Of a DNA stretch of 44,702 nucleotides, positions 33,814-42,419 are shown in pieces; the stretch's first letter is position 1; each line of letters starts with the position of its first letter. A program made the translations under genes and the position numbers. The stretch is taken from positions 1 to 44,702 of the forward strand of contig JAJRTY010000023.1 of NCBI GenBank assembly GCA_024278055.1, read 5' to 3'. The notes beneath the pieces were generated by a model. The model saw only the letters and a program-made list of their open reading frames with translations. It was not told where the DNA came from and ran no database searches. This DNA is from Alphaproteobacteria bacterium. Lineage in GTDB: Bacteria; Pseudomonadota; Alphaproteobacteria; Rhizobiales; JAJFHR01.

Positions 33814-34821
33814 TTAAACCCGGTAAAATTCCCGATACCATTCAACCAGGCGATCAATGCCGAGCTCTATGGGGGTTGAAGGTTTAAAGCCGACGGCACT
33901 GGTTAAATCATCCACATTGGCGAAGGTTTCCAGGACATCACCGGCCTGCATGGGCAGGAAGTTTTTGTTCGCCGCCATACCGGTTGATTTTTCGATACAT
34001 TCGATAAAATACATCAGTTCAACTGAATTGTTGTTGCCGATATTGTAGACACGATAGGGGGCGGTGGACGAGCCCGGGTCAGGGGTGTTGCCGCGCCAGT
34101 GCGGATTGGCAACAGCGGGCTGGTCGAGCGTGCGCACAACACCTTCAACGATATCATCAATATAGGTGAAATCACGGGCGTGTTTGCCGTGATTGAAAAC
34201 GTCTATGGTGTCACCTGCCAGTATTTTCCGCGTAAAAATAAAGGGTGCCATGTCGGGCCGCCCCCAGGGGCCGTAGACGGTGAAAAACCGCAGGCCCGTG
34301 ACCGGTATGCGGTAGAGGTCGGCGTAAGCATGCGCCATCAACTCATTGGATTTTTTGGTGGCTCCGTAAAGTGACACCGGATGGTCAACATGGTGCTGCA
34401 CATCAAACGGCAGGGCTGTATTGGCACCATAGACTGAACTTGATGAGGCATAGACCAGATGTTCGGTTCCGTGATTGCGGCAGCCTTCGAGGATGTTCAG
34501 AAATCCGACAATATTGGTATCAATGTAGGCGCGTGGGTTTTCGATAGAATAACGCACACCGGCCTGGGCTGCGAGATGGACAATGCGCTGGGGAATGCAG
34601 GATTTGAACAGGCTGCTTACTGCCTCATTATCTTCAATATCCAGCCGGGAAAACCTGAAATTGCTGTATGCGTTCAAAATTTCCAGACGGGCTTTTTTCA
34701 ACCCGACATCATAGTAATCATTGAGATTATCAATACCGACGACATCATCACCGCGTTCAAGCAGATACATGCTTGTGTGAAAGCCGATAAAGCCGGCTGC
34801 ACCGGTAACAAGAATCCTCAT
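33814..34821 (-). CDS. NAD-dependent epimerase, UDP-glucuronate 4-epimerase type
   Basis: A 335-residue short-chain dehydrogenase/epimerase. The NAD-binding motif is TGAAGFIGFH at the N-terminus, the active-site residues are in ASSSSVYGAN and YGATKKSNE (the YxxxK pair), and the segment DNLNDYYDVGLKKARLEIL is typical of UDP-glucuronate 4-epimerases such as LspL/Cap1J, which supply UDP-galacturonate for lipopolysaccharide or capsule. Length fits. It overlaps the MmcQ/YjbR gene upstream by four bases (ATGA), so the two are co-translated. No other polysaccharide genes are adjacent. Confidence 0.88.
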   Translation of the reverse strand: MRILVTGAAGFIGFHTSMYLLERGDDVVGIDNLNDYYDVGLKKARLEILNAYSNFRFSRLDIEDNEAVSSLFKSCIPQRIVHLAAQAGVRYSIENPRAYIDTNIVGFLNILEGCRNHGTEHLVYASSSSVYGANTALPFDVQHHVDHPVSLYGATKKSNELMAHAYADLYRIPVTGLRFFTVYGPWGRPDMAPFIFTRKILAGDTIDVFNHGKHARDFTYIDDIVEGVVRTLDQPAVANPHWRGNTPDPGSSTAPYRVYNIGNNNSVELMYFIECIEKSTGMAANKNFLPMQAGDVLETFANVDDLTSAVGFKPSTPIELGIDRLVEWYREFYRV

Positions 34822-35192
34822 GACGGGTTCTGCGTTAAATTTATGCCCAGGGTCTGGCGCTGGGCTTTGGTCAGCTTTGCGCAGATAATCGTGTAGGCCA
34901 TCTTGATATAACCCTTCAGGTCTTCATCACTTAATGCATCCGCCTGTTCCATCTGCACCCATTTGGCGCGGGCGAGATATGGTGCGGGGATAAATCCGGG
35001 CTGTTCGCACAACAGGGAATAGGACAGGTCGTTGCATTTGAAGCTGATTTTATGGTGCGTGCCCTCACCCCAGATTGAACATATTGCGAAGATTTTACTC
35101 CCGATTTTCCATACTGATGCTCCGCCCCACTGGACCACATTTGTGGTGGCTTTCAGGCCTTTGCAAAAATCATTAAATTCTTCGCGCGTCAT
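34818..35192 (-). CDS. MmcQ/YjbR-family protein
   Basis: A 124-residue protein of the MmcQ/YjbR family, which has a double-wing DNA-binding-like fold. Recognisable parts are MTREEFNDFCKGLKATT, WGGASVWKIGSKIFAICS and the closing ISFKCNDLSYSLLCEQPGFIPAPYLARAKWVQM (shown as the family's conserved Lys and Trp-rich stretch around residues 48-81). The role is unknown. It overlaps the start of the epimerase gene by four bases and begins at an ATG (35192) whose promoter must lie in the 64 bases before the FtrA-like gene's stop. Confidence 0.82.
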   Translation of the reverse strand: MTREEFNDFCKGLKATTNVVQWGGASVWKIGSKIFAICSIWGEGTHHKISFKCNDLSYSLLCEQPGFIPAPYLARAKWVQMEQADALSDEDLKGYIKMAYTIICAKLTKAQRQTLGINLTQNPS

Positions 35193-35256
35193 TTAGTCGT
35201 CTTCCTCAATTGTCTGATTGGGGAGCTCTTATCATAAGTCCGGCAGGTTAAAAACA

Positions 35257-36246
35257 TCAAGAATTACCGGTATGAAATTGACACCGATAGGCTGCCGGGG
35301 AAGTGCCAACAATGCGCTTGAATGATACCCGGAAAGTTTCAAGAGACTGATAACCACATTGATAAGCGATATCGCCAAGAGGGTCATCTGTTGCCTCAAG
35401 CAGTTCCTGAGCCCGAAATATCCGCTCACGCTGAAGCCATCTCATCGGCGTGAGCCCGACAGTCTGTCTGAACTTGCGCAAAAATGTGCGTTCACTCATA
35501 TTTGCCGAAGCCGACATGTCACCCAGCACAATCTGCATGGCAAGATGTTGACGCGCCCAGTCCATGGCCATGCCGATTGAACGCCCGGGACGCAGTGGCA
35601 CCGGGGTGGGAACAAACTGGGCCTGGCCGCCATCGCGATGAGGCGGTGACACCAGCCGGCGCGCCACATCATTGGCAATTTTACTGCCAAAGTCCCGCCG
35701 CACCAGATGCAGGCAGGCATCAATCCCGGCGGTGCTGCCAGCCGATGTGAGGACATTTCCCTCATCCACATAAAGCACATCTTCTTCCACATGGATGTCG
35801 GGATATTGTTGTTTCAGATCCGGGATATGGCGCCAGTGAGTTGTGGCACGCCTGTTGTCAAGCAGCCCGGCGGCAGCGAGTACGAAAACACCCGAACAGA
35901 TGGAAAGACATCGTGCGCCATTATTCGCTGCATCGTTCAAAGCATCAAGCAGGGATTGCGGCGGACGCTCGGTTTTGTCGCGCCATCCCGGCACTATGAT
36001 TGTGCGGGCAGCTGACAGATCCTGCAAACCACCATCGGCTTCGACAATGATGCCGCCGGTGGCACGGACACGCCGGTCTTCGGCAGCAATGACACTGAAT
36101 TGATACCAGGGGAAATCAAACTCGGGCCGGGCCAGACCAAACACCTCAACCGCGATGCCAAATTCAAAGGTACACAAGCCATCATAGGTGATGACGGCAA
36201 CAAGGCCGGGTTCGTCGCGCACAGGTTTTGACGGCAAATCATTCAT
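35257..36246 (-). CDS. ftrA: FtrA-type GlxA-family transcriptional regulator
   Basis: A 329-residue regulator with an N-terminal DJ-1/PfpI-like domain, opening VAVITYDGLCTFEFGIAVEV as in FtrA proteins, with the elbow CLSICSGVFVLAAAGLL. The C-terminal AraC domain has ASANMSERTFLRKFRQTVG and IAYQCGYQSLETFRVSFKR. Target genes and signal are unknown. The frame is open to 36288, with ATGs at 36273 and 36246 and a TTG at 36288; none has a good ribosome site, so the start is uncertain, and I use the ATG nearest the conserved region. It is divergent from the small NTF2-fold gene (97 bases). It is a second GlxA-family member in this window, unlike the one at 13617 in sequence. Confidence 0.85.
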   Translation of the reverse strand: MNDLPSKPVRDEPGLVAVITYDGLCTFEFGIAVEVFGLARPEFDFPWYQFSVIAAEDRRVRATGGIIVEADGGLQDLSAARTIIVPGWRDKTERPPQSLLDALNDAANNGARCLSICSGVFVLAAAGLLDNRRATTHWRHIPDLKQQYPDIHVEEDVLYVDEGNVLTSAGSTAGIDACLHLVRRDFGSKIANDVARRLVSPPHRDGGQAQFVPTPVPLRPGRSIGMAMDWARQHLAMQIVLGDMSASANMSERTFLRKFRQTVGLTPMRWLQRERIFRAQELLEATDDPLGDIAYQCGYQSLETFRVSFKRIVGTSPAAYRCQFHTGNS

Positions 36247-36342
36247 TGGCGAAATTTTACCATACTTTGTCATTCCCGCCACTATCAAATTTTCGAGAAA
36301 ATTTATACTGATTGGTCAGCACTTGAAATAATGGAGGGTTTT

Positions 36343-36732
36343 ATGAACAAGACAACTCAACTGCTTGATGCCATCGGTGTCTATCTTGATGCCATTTACT
36401 ATTGTGATGTGAAAAAACTGGATGAGGTTTTCCATGAGGCTTCCAGCCTTTTTGACGCAGACGAAGGACACATCCTGGCAGATCCCATCGCCAGCTTCCG
36501 CGCAGACGTAGGCAGCCGCCCCTCACCTGCACAGCGCAACCAGTTAAGGTGTGACGAGATTATTCTGATCGACTGGCTGTCAGACATCAGTGCCACGGTT
36601 AAACTGCGGTTGCAGGCGCATGAAAATGTATTTGTTGATCACCTGTGTTTTGTCAAAGGTGCCGAAGGCTGGAAAATCGTTGCCAAAATCTGGCATCTGG
36701 AAAGCACAGCTAAAATTGTTACGATGGAATGA
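36343..36732 (+). CDS. NTF2-like (putative lumazine-binding family) small protein
   Basis: A 129-residue protein with the cone-shaped NTF2 fold: an N-terminal helix pair (LDAIGVYLDAIYYCDVKKLDE), a region of beta strands, and the closing strand motif FVDHLCFVKGAEGWKIVAKIWH seen in the Lumazine_bd_2 group (split here at residues about 95-116). Function is unknown for this group. GGAGGG four bases before the ATG at 36343 supports that start over an in-frame one at 36331. It is divergent from the FtrA-type regulator and may be its target (inference from orientation). It converges on the FMN reductase with six bases between stops. Confidence 0.75.
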   Translation: MNKTTQLLDAIGVYLDAIYYCDVKKLDEVFHEASSLFDADEGHILADPIASFRADVGSRPSPAQRNQLRCDEIILIDWLSDISATVKLRLQAHENVFVDHLCFVKGAEGWKIVAKIWHLESTAKIVTME

Positions 36733-36738
36733 ATGGGT

Positions 36739-37314
36739 TCAACCGCACATTCTGTCTGCTGCATTGATCAAGTCATCAATGACGCCTTCAAGCATTCGCG
36801 CCTGGGTTTCATCAACAAGGTCGCCGTTGTCGTTAAAAGCCTGAAAGCCCGAGCCAATGGCAATCTGGCTGGGAATGACGGTGACGCCGACATTGCCTAA
36901 CATCATGCGCAGGGACACCAGTCCGCGCAGGCCGCCAAGGCCACCGGGAGAGGTTGCGGCAAGCGCTGCGATCTTGCCGCTATAGGCGATCAAAGACGGT
37001 TCATTTTCTTCTTCGACACGCGATATCCAATCAAGCGTATTTTTCAAAAGAGGCGAAAACGAGCTGTTGTATTCTGGCGAAGCGATGAAGAAACCATCAT
37101 GGTCGATGAACAGTTGTTTGAGCCGCCCGGCGTTTTCCGGCAGGCCCTTTTCATCCTCCAGGTCGCCATCATAAAGCGGCATTTCAAAATCTTTCAGGTC
37201 AATAAGGGTAACTTCAGCACCTTGTTCCCGAGCCCGCCCGACCGCCAGCTTTGCGAGCTTTTTGTTGATTGAGTCTTTGCGCACACTTCCGGCAAAAAAC
37301 AGTAATTTAGCCAT
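36739..37314 (-). CDS. NADPH-dependent FMN reductase family protein
   Basis: A 191-residue flavodoxin-like reductase. The phosphate-binding loop is FFAGSVRKDSIN at residues 6-17, and SPEYNSSFSPLLKNTLDW (about residue 79-96) is the typical FMN/isoalloxazine and dimer segment. Such enzymes reduce quinones, azo compounds, chromate or FMN. The pirin gene follows closely upstream on the same strand (22 bases), so both are probably transcribed together from the pirin-LysR intergenic region. It does not carry the N-terminal extension of ArsH, so an arsenic role is not indicated. Confidence 0.88.
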   Translation of the reverse strand: MAKLLFFAGSVRKDSINKKLAKLAVGRAREQGAEVTLIDLKDFEMPLYDGDLEDEKGLPENAGRLKQLFIDHDGFFIASPEYNSSFSPLLKNTLDWISRVEEENEPSLIAYSGKIAALAATSPGGLGGLRGLVSLRMMLGNVGVTVIPSQIAIGSGFQAFNDNGDLVDETQARMLEGVIDDLINAADRMCG

Positions 37315-37336
37315 GGTCTTTTTCCTTTTTTGTAAA

Positions 37337-38044
37337 TTAATGTGTCTGCGGCACGTCGATGATGACGACTTCGCACGCTTTAATTGCTTTTAGGGTAATT
37401 GTGTCAACGCCGGTGATTTCCGCACCATCGCCTTTGTTCATGAGGAGGCCTTCTACTTCAATCTGACCTTCTGACACCAGCAGATAGGCTTGTGTATGGA
37501 TAAGGTGTTGCACTTTAGACCCTGTTTTCAGGCGACCACCGTAAATGGCGGCGTCCTGATCAATGTAAAGCGCTCCTGCATCTTTGTCCCGGGCTCGGCC
37601 CGATACCAGCAATGTCAGCGATGTCTGGACCGGAGTTTGCGGAAAATCGCGGGCACCCCACGCCGGTTCAAGGCCCTTGGTACGGGGATGTATCCAGATC
37701 TGATAAAGATTGGTGTCTTCGTTTTCGAGGTTGAATTCGGAATGGTATATGCCGGTTCCCGCACTCATCACCTGCACATTTCCAGCTCGCGTGCGGCCCT
37801 GATTACCTTGTGAATCACGATGGGTAATCGCGCCTTTGCGCACGTAGGTGATAATCTCCATGTCCTTGTGGGGATGGGTATCAAAGCCCGTGCCCGCCTT
37901 GATAATGTCATCATTGATCACCCGCAAGGGCCCAAACCCCATGCGGTCGCGATTGTGATATTGTGCAAAGCTGAAGTGAAAATGCGCATCAAGCCAGCCC
38001 AGATCATGGTGGCCGAGCGCGTCATAGGGATAATGCCTGATCAT
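37337..38044 (-). CDS. Pirin-family protein (YhhW-like)
   Basis: A 235-residue bicupin. The metal ligands are in FDTHPHKDMEIITYV (two histidines, about residues 56-58) and GTGIYHSEFN (about residue 100). YhhW-type pirins can have quercetin 2,3-dioxygenase activity, but the physiological substrate is unknown. AAGGAGATTGGA precedes the ATG at 38044. It is divergent from a LysR regulator with a dyad between, a frequent pirin-LysR arrangement, and is followed by the FMN reductase, suggesting a small electrophile or quinone stress operon (inference). Confidence 0.88.
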   Translation of the reverse strand: MIRHYPYDALGHHDLGWLDAHFHFSFAQYHNRDRMGFGPLRVINDDIIKAGTGFDTHPHKDMEIITYVRKGAITHRDSQGNQGRTRAGNVQVMSAGTGIYHSEFNLENEDTNLYQIWIHPRTKGLEPAWGARDFPQTPVQTSLTLLVSGRARDKDAGALYIDQDAAIYGGRLKTGSKVQHLIHTQAYLLVSEGQIEVEGLLMNKGDGAEITGVDTITLKAIKACEVVIIDVPQTH

Positions 38045-38085
38045 TCCAATCTCCTTTTTCTCCAGGGTAGCAATTCGATAATTGA

Positions 38086-38104
38086 TAGATACATACGATA
38101 TCTA
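38086..38104. promoter_or_regulatory. Candidate LysR-binding dyad between pirin and lysR genes
   Basis: TAGATA (38086-38091) and TATCTA (38099-38104) form a perfect 6-base inverted repeat with a 7-base centre. The first T to the last A are spaced as in LysR-type boxes with an internal T-N11-A. It lies between two divergent starts (38044 and 38160), where LysR proteins usually bind. The intergenic sequence is strongly AT-rich. Confidence 0.5.
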
Positions 38105-38159
38105 ATTTGGTAATATGGCAAAATCGAATTTGATTAATTCCATTTGATTGATAGTTACC

Positions 38160-39071
38160 ATGGACCATCTGTCGCGCATTGATATCTTCATAGAAGTGGT
38201 GAAACACGCAAGCTTTGCCGGGGCGGCGCGCAAGCTCGGGCTTACCAGTTCAGCTGTTTCCAAACAAATCCAGAATCTTGAACGTGATTTGCAGATAAAG
38301 CTTCTGGACAGAACCACGCGCAGCGTATTGGTGACGGAAGAAGGGGCAATATATTTTGAACGTGCGCGCCGGGCAATGGAAGATCTGGCCGAGGCCGAGG
38401 AGCAAATCCACGAGTTGAAATCATGCCCGCGCGGCACCTTGAAAATCGGCATACCTTTAGGCATCGGGGTAAAATACCTTACAAGCAGTATCGCCGCCTT
38501 TGCCCGGCAATATCCGCAAGTAACCCTCGATCTGAAGTTTGATGACCGTCTGGTCAATATTGCTGAAGAAGGTTTTGACGTGGTTATCAGAATTGGTGCG
38601 CTGCAGGATTCATCGCTGATTGCCCGGCGTCTGGCTTCATGCCCGACCTATATGTGTGCCAGTCCCGAATATCTTGAACGCCACAGCACGCCCCGTCACC
38701 CCGATGACCTCACCAACCATAATGTGCTGGCCTACACCAGAAACCAGGCGCCGCACGAATGGCGTTACAAAGCAAAAAGCGGTGAGGTCGGCCACACAAA
38801 ACTGAACGGCACATTCAGGTGCGACACCGGAGAAATGCTGCGTGAAGCAGCCCTTGAAGGTATTGGCATAACCTCCCTGCCGATATTCTATGTGGCCGAA
38901 GATTTCAAAAACGGCGCTTTGACATGCGTTCTGCCAGACTACACCGCCTGGCCCCCACGCGACATCCACGCCGTCTTCATGCCCAACCGCTACCTCTCAA
39001 CCCGCCTGCGCCTGTTCATCGACCACATGGCACAAGCGTGCAGGCAATTGCCATGGGAGGTGGAAGATTGA
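38160..39071 (+). CDS. LysR-family transcriptional regulator
   Basis: A 303-residue LysR regulator. The N-terminal winged helix is MDHLSRIDIFIEVVKHASFA and AARKLGLTSSAVSKQIQNLE (about residues 19-38), and the effector-binding domain (about 90-295) has the usual GTLKIGIP start. The CrgA-like signature, including DLAEAEEQIHELK after the DNA-binding domain, matches the common alphaproteobacterial subgroup. The start is the ATG at 38160; the open frame begins four codons earlier at a TTG with no support. Divergence from the pirin-reductase genes makes them its probable target. Confidence 0.9.
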   Translation: MDHLSRIDIFIEVVKHASFAGAARKLGLTSSAVSKQIQNLERDLQIKLLDRTTRSVLVTEEGAIYFERARRAMEDLAEAEEQIHELKSCPRGTLKIGIPLGIGVKYLTSSIAAFARQYPQVTLDLKFDDRLVNIAEEGFDVVIRIGALQDSSLIARRLASCPTYMCASPEYLERHSTPRHPDDLTNHNVLAYTRNQAPHEWRYKAKSGEVGHTKLNGTFRCDTGEMLREAALEGIGITSLPIFYVAEDFKNGALTCVLPDYTAWPPRDIHAVFMPNRYLSTRLRLFIDHMAQACRQLPWEVED

Positions 39072-39104
39072 GAATGGCGCACCCGTTCGAACAAAGTTCG
39101 AACT
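39072..39104 (-). repeat. Degenerate copy of the tRNA-Arg 3' end
   Basis: Plus-strand GAATGGCGCACC (39072-39083) repeats exactly at the 3' end of the tRNA (39135-39146). GTTCGAACTC (39095-39104) matches ATTCGAACTC in its T-arm, with the middle diverged. In minus-strand terms it looks like T-arm, acceptor 3' strand and CCA of the adjacent tRNA, 63 bases downstream. It contains the self-complementary octamer GTTCGAAC twice (39084-39091 and 39095-39102). Confidence 0.5.
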
Positions 39105-39137
39105 CACTTTTGGATGAGGTGACCATTCCTGAAGGAA

Positions 39138-39214
39138 TGGCGCACCGGGGAAGATTCGAACTCCCGACCCCTAGATTCGTAGTCTAGTGCTCTATCCAGC
39201 TGAGCTACCGGTGC
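39138..39214 (-). tRNA. tRNA-Arg (anticodon ACG)
   Basis: 77 bases with an encoded CCA. Acceptor GCACCGG (39214-39208) pairs with CCGGTGC, discriminator G, then CCA. The D-arm has AGCTGGATAGA, the anticodon stem CTAGA/TCTAG encloses CTACGAA with anticodon ACG, and the T-arm is GGGAG-TTCGAAT-CTTCC. All arms pair, so it should be functional. It reads CGN arginine codons after deamination of the first anticodon base by TadA. Directly after the CCA the sequence forms a 7-bp hairpin (CCATTCC...GGAATGG, 39123-39140), possibly part of its end processing or termination. Confidence 0.96.
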
Positions 39215-39341
39215 TTGTTTGACAGGTTTGGTGTGCTGTCTTTTGATTGCGGCTTTTGGCTTGTGACCGTTTGAGTTTGACACTACTAATCGTTCCCTTC
39301 GATAAAGGCAAGAGTTGGATTGGGAAACTTGCCATGTTTCT

Positions 39342-40394
39342 TTATTTTTGGGGATTTTGATCGTGGGTCTGGCGATAAGAGGTCCATGGGCCCACGGTTT
39401 TTGCTTCGTAAACGCCTCTGGCGATGGCCCGGGCGCAAACGTCTGCGGCGTAAGTGCCAAGATTGGACAGGGCGAGAGCGTGTGGTTCCTCCAGCCTCTG
39501 TTTGCCGGTGGACAACACGAACACGATATCGCCATCGTAAGGCGTGTGTACCGGGCGTATGGCGCGGGCCATGCCGTCGGATGCCATGATGGCAATGCGC
39601 CGGGCTTGCGTCGGGGTGAGGATGGCGTCAGTGGCGATGATGCACAAGCTGGTGTTTTGTCCGGCATTGGCGCTGGATTTGAGGGCGGAGGCCTTGGTGG
39701 AATGGGTGGCCGCGCGCCTTTGTGCATCAAGGTTTACGGGTTTTATGGGCGGACCGCCAAATTCGCCGTCACATTCAAACGGGGCGGCCCAAAACGAACT
39801 GGTGCCGGGAATGGTGGTTGAGCCAAATGAATTTACCACTGCCAGTGCGCCGACGGTGATGTTATCAATCACCAGCGAAGCCGAACCAACACCGCCTTTA
39901 TAGGTTCCCGACAAGGCACCAAGACCGGCGCCATGATTGCCGAGTTCAAAATGCCCGGCAGCCGCATCACACGCAGCCCCTCCCAAAGCGCGATAAGGGG
40001 GCATGTCTCCCCACTCCTTGTTGCCACCGTTGGTGAGATCAAACAGACATGCGGCGGGCACTATTGGGCAGACTTGCGGCTGATCGCGAAAGGCAAAGCC
40101 GCGCTTTCGTGCAGCAAGCCAGCTGGTGGCACCGGAGGCTGCATCAAGCCCGAATACCGAGCCGCCGGAAAAAACAATGGCGTGGATGGCGTCGACCAGA
40201 CAGGTTGCGTCCAAAGCATCGGTTTCGCGCGTGGCCGGCGCTCCGCCGGAAATATTCACCCCGGCAACAGCGGCCTCATCGGGCAGGATCACCGTTACAC
40301 CGCTGAGCACGTCATGGTCATGGGCGTGGCCCACCCTGATGCCTTCAACATCGGTGATGAGGTTGCGTTTTCCCGGTTTTATGTTTTTTATCAT
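39342..40394 (-). CDS. P1-family peptidase (DmpA-like aminopeptidase/amidase)
   Basis: A 350-residue member of the DmpA/BapA family of self-cleaving N-terminal nucleophile hydrolases, which remove N-terminal D- or L-amino acids or beta-peptides. Typical parts are NLITDVEGIRVGHA, TVILPDEAAVAGVNISGGAP, ETDALD, VFSGGSVFGLDAASGA, and GGVGSASLVIDNITVGALAVVNSFGS. The C-terminal nucleophile region is in SLCIIATDAILTPTQARRIA. Substrate is unknown. The start ATG is at 40394, divergent from the gamma-glutamyltransferase, with 127 bases between. It reads toward the tRNA. The family is often mislabelled peptidase S58. Confidence 0.88.
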   Translation of the reverse strand: MIKNIKPGKRNLITDVEGIRVGHAHDHDVLSGVTVILPDEAAVAGVNISGGAPATRETDALDATCLVDAIHAIVFSGGSVFGLDAASGATSWLAARKRGFAFRDQPQVCPIVPAACLFDLTNGGNKEWGDMPPYRALGGAACDAAAGHFELGNHGAGLGALSGTYKGGVGSASLVIDNITVGALAVVNSFGSTTIPGTSSFWAAPFECDGEFGGPPIKPVNLDAQRRAATHSTKASALKSSANAGQNTSLCIIATDAILTPTQARRIAIMASDGMARAIRPVHTPYDGDIVFVLSTGKQRLEEPHALALSNLGTYAADVCARAIARGVYEAKTVGPWTSYRQTHDQNPQK

Positions 40395-40521
40395 GCGTTT
40401 TCACTTTGTTGGTTATGACGCTAATACGTCGGTCAAGCTTTCGTCAATTGATCTGCAATCATTCCGGGGCTAAATTACCCCCTTGGAATTTCGCGTTTTG
40501 TTAATTTGAAGAGTTTGAACT

Positions 40522-42255
40522 ATGCGCTGGCACCGATACCTGGCTAAAAAACCGAAAGTATTTCTTGCAGGTGTATTGGTCCTGTTTCTCAGCAGTTGTG
40601 GCCAGACCCAGGGCCCTGCCATGGTGAGCACGGCCAATATCCACGCATCAAAAGCAGCGCTTGAAATTCTGCAGGCCGGGGGCTCAGCGGTGGATGCAGC
40701 TATTGCGGCACAATTGGTGTTGGGGCTGGTGGAGCCGCAATCTTCCGGCATCGGCGGCGGTGCTTTCATGCTGCACTGGAGCGAAAACGACAGGAAAGTC
40801 GATGCTTATGACGGTCGCGAGCGCGCACCGGCCAAGACAAGCGAAAAATTGTTTTTAACTTCCGATGGCAAGCCAATGGCGTTTAAAGACGCCGTGGTCG
40901 GCGGTCGCTCGGTCGGTGTTCCCGGTGTTGTTGCGCTTTTAGCCAAAGCATACAAAGATCACGGCAAATTGCCATGGCCACGACTTTTCCGATCGGCCAT
41001 ACAGCTGGCTGAAGGTGGCTTTGAAGTCAGTCCAAGGCTTAACCTGTTAATCAAACGCAACCCGCTGTTGCTCACACAAAAAAATACCCGCAATTACTTC
41101 TATGAGAAAGCCGCCAACAATAAATCCGAGCGCCAGCCGTTGCCTGTGGGCTATCTATTAAAAAATCCAGCTTACGCGCAAACTCTCAAGCTTATTGCCA
41201 AAGGTGGTAAGGATGCCTTTTACAAAGGCCCTATTGCCAAAGCCATTGTTGCAGCTGTTAACGCCCACCCCAATAAAGGGCTTTTGAGTGACAGCGACTT
41301 TGAGCAGTATGAGGCCAAAAAAAGAACAAGCCTGTGCCGCCCCTATCGCTCTTACAGTGTTTGTGGCATGCCGCCGCCAACGTCGGGCGGGATTGCGGTT
41401 TTACAGATTCTCGGGATACTGGAGCCTTTCAAACTTGACAGATTGAGGCCAAATTCCACCATGGCAACTCATCTTATCAGTGAAGCCAGCAAACTGGCCT
41501 TTGCCGATCGCAACTTTTATGTTGGCGACAGTGACTATGTCGACGTACCGGTTGAGGGATTGCTGGCAAAACCTTATCTGCTCAGGCGAACAGCCCTGAT
41601 CAGCCCGGCCAGGGCAATGCCAAAGGCCAGCGCCGGGCAGCCGGACAAAACACTCGCGGCCAATCAGATCAGCAGCCCGGATCAGTCTTTGCCTTCGACC
41701 AGTCATTTCAGTATCGTCGACAGTTTCGGCAATGCTGTTTCCATGACGACCTCGGTCGAAGGCCCTTTTGGCTCTCATTCAATGGTCGAGGGGTTTTTGT
41801 TGAACAATCAGTTGACTGATTTTTCGTTTGTACCGGACGCAGAAGGGCGAAAAGTTGCCAATCGCGTGACCGGGGGAAAACGTCCGCGCTCATCCATGTC
41901 GCCAACAATCATCCTTGATAAAAACGGTGAGTTTTATGCGGCAATCGGATCTCCCGGCGGCAGCAGTATTATTGGTTATGTCGCTCAGAGTATTATTGCT
42001 CTGGTAGACTGGAAACTGCCCATGCGCGACGCCATTGCCCTGCCCCATGTCATTAATCGCAACGGTGTGACAGATCTTGAAAAGGCAACAGTTCTGGAAA
42101 AAATTGCTCCCAGACTGGAAAAGCTGGGCCACAAGATTCGCATTCGCCCCCTAACAAGCGGTCTGCACGGCATTGTTGAAACTTCATCCGGCAGACTAAT
42201 GGGCGGTGCCGACCCGCGTCGCGAAGGGGTGGTGATGGGTTACAAAAAGCAATAG
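40522..42255 (+). CDS. ggt: Gamma-glutamyltransferase, predicted lipoprotein
   Basis: A 577-residue gamma-glutamyltransferase that cleaves glutathione and related gamma-glutamyl amides outside the inner membrane. The N-terminus is a lipoprotein signal with lipobox LSSC (Cys26), which is less usual than the plain signal peptide of E. coli Ggt. The self-cleavage and nucleophile threonine is Thr393 in PSTSHFSIVD, where E. coli has TTHYS. Other blocks are GSAVDAAIAAQLVLGLVEPQ, SSGIGGGAFM, GGRSVGVPG and KRPRSSMSPTIIL. The protein should mature into two subunits. It sits before the oxidase genes on the same strand but is separated by 164 bases with a separate promoter. Confidence 0.92.
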   Translation: MRWHRYLAKKPKVFLAGVLVLFLSSCGQTQGPAMVSTANIHASKAALEILQAGGSAVDAAIAAQLVLGLVEPQSSGIGGGAFMLHWSENDRKVDAYDGRERAPAKTSEKLFLTSDGKPMAFKDAVVGGRSVGVPGVVALLAKAYKDHGKLPWPRLFRSAIQLAEGGFEVSPRLNLLIKRNPLLLTQKNTRNYFYEKAANNKSERQPLPVGYLLKNPAYAQTLKLIAKGGKDAFYKGPIAKAIVAAVNAHPNKGLLSDSDFEQYEAKKRTSLCRPYRSYSVCGMPPPTSGGIAVLQILGILEPFKLDRLRPNSTMATHLISEASKLAFADRNFYVGDSDYVDVPVEGLLAKPYLLRRTALISPARAMPKASAGQPDKTLAANQISSPDQSLPSTSHFSIVDSFGNAVSMTTSVEGPFGSHSMVEGFLLNNQLTDFSFVPDAEGRKVANRVTGGKRPRSSMSPTIILDKNGEFYAAIGSPGGSSIIGYVAQSIIALVDWKLPMRDAIALPHVINRNGVTDLEKATVLEKIAPRLEKLGHKIRIRPLTSGLHGIVETSSGRLMGGADPRREGVVMGYKKQ

Positions 42256-42298
42256 TTTTTTGAACTGAAGTTGTGCTATATCGAATTCCTCTCGTGCA

Positions 42299-42328
42299 TT
42301 GACATAGTATTGAGATCATGAATATGTT
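42299..42328 (+). promoter_or_regulatory. Candidate sigma-70 promoter of the oxidase operon
   Basis: TTGACA (42299-42304) is followed after 18 bases by TATGTT (42323-42328), about 92 bases upstream of the subunit II start. This is the best promoter-like match in the 164-base gap after ggt. No FNR or other clear regulator box is recognised. Confidence 0.45.
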
Positions 42329-42419
42329 TAAGTGAATGTGTTTGCTGCGGCACAGAAAATTTTCCCTCCGACTTTCTGTGCAACGGATGAATGAACTGTT
42401 TTAACGGAAAGGTTAGACC

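Noticed and set aside
36739-37314. ArsH, as an extra arsenic gene
   Set aside because: The protein lacks the ArsH N-terminal extension and is 20 kb from arsC in a pirin operon; it is a general FMN reductase.
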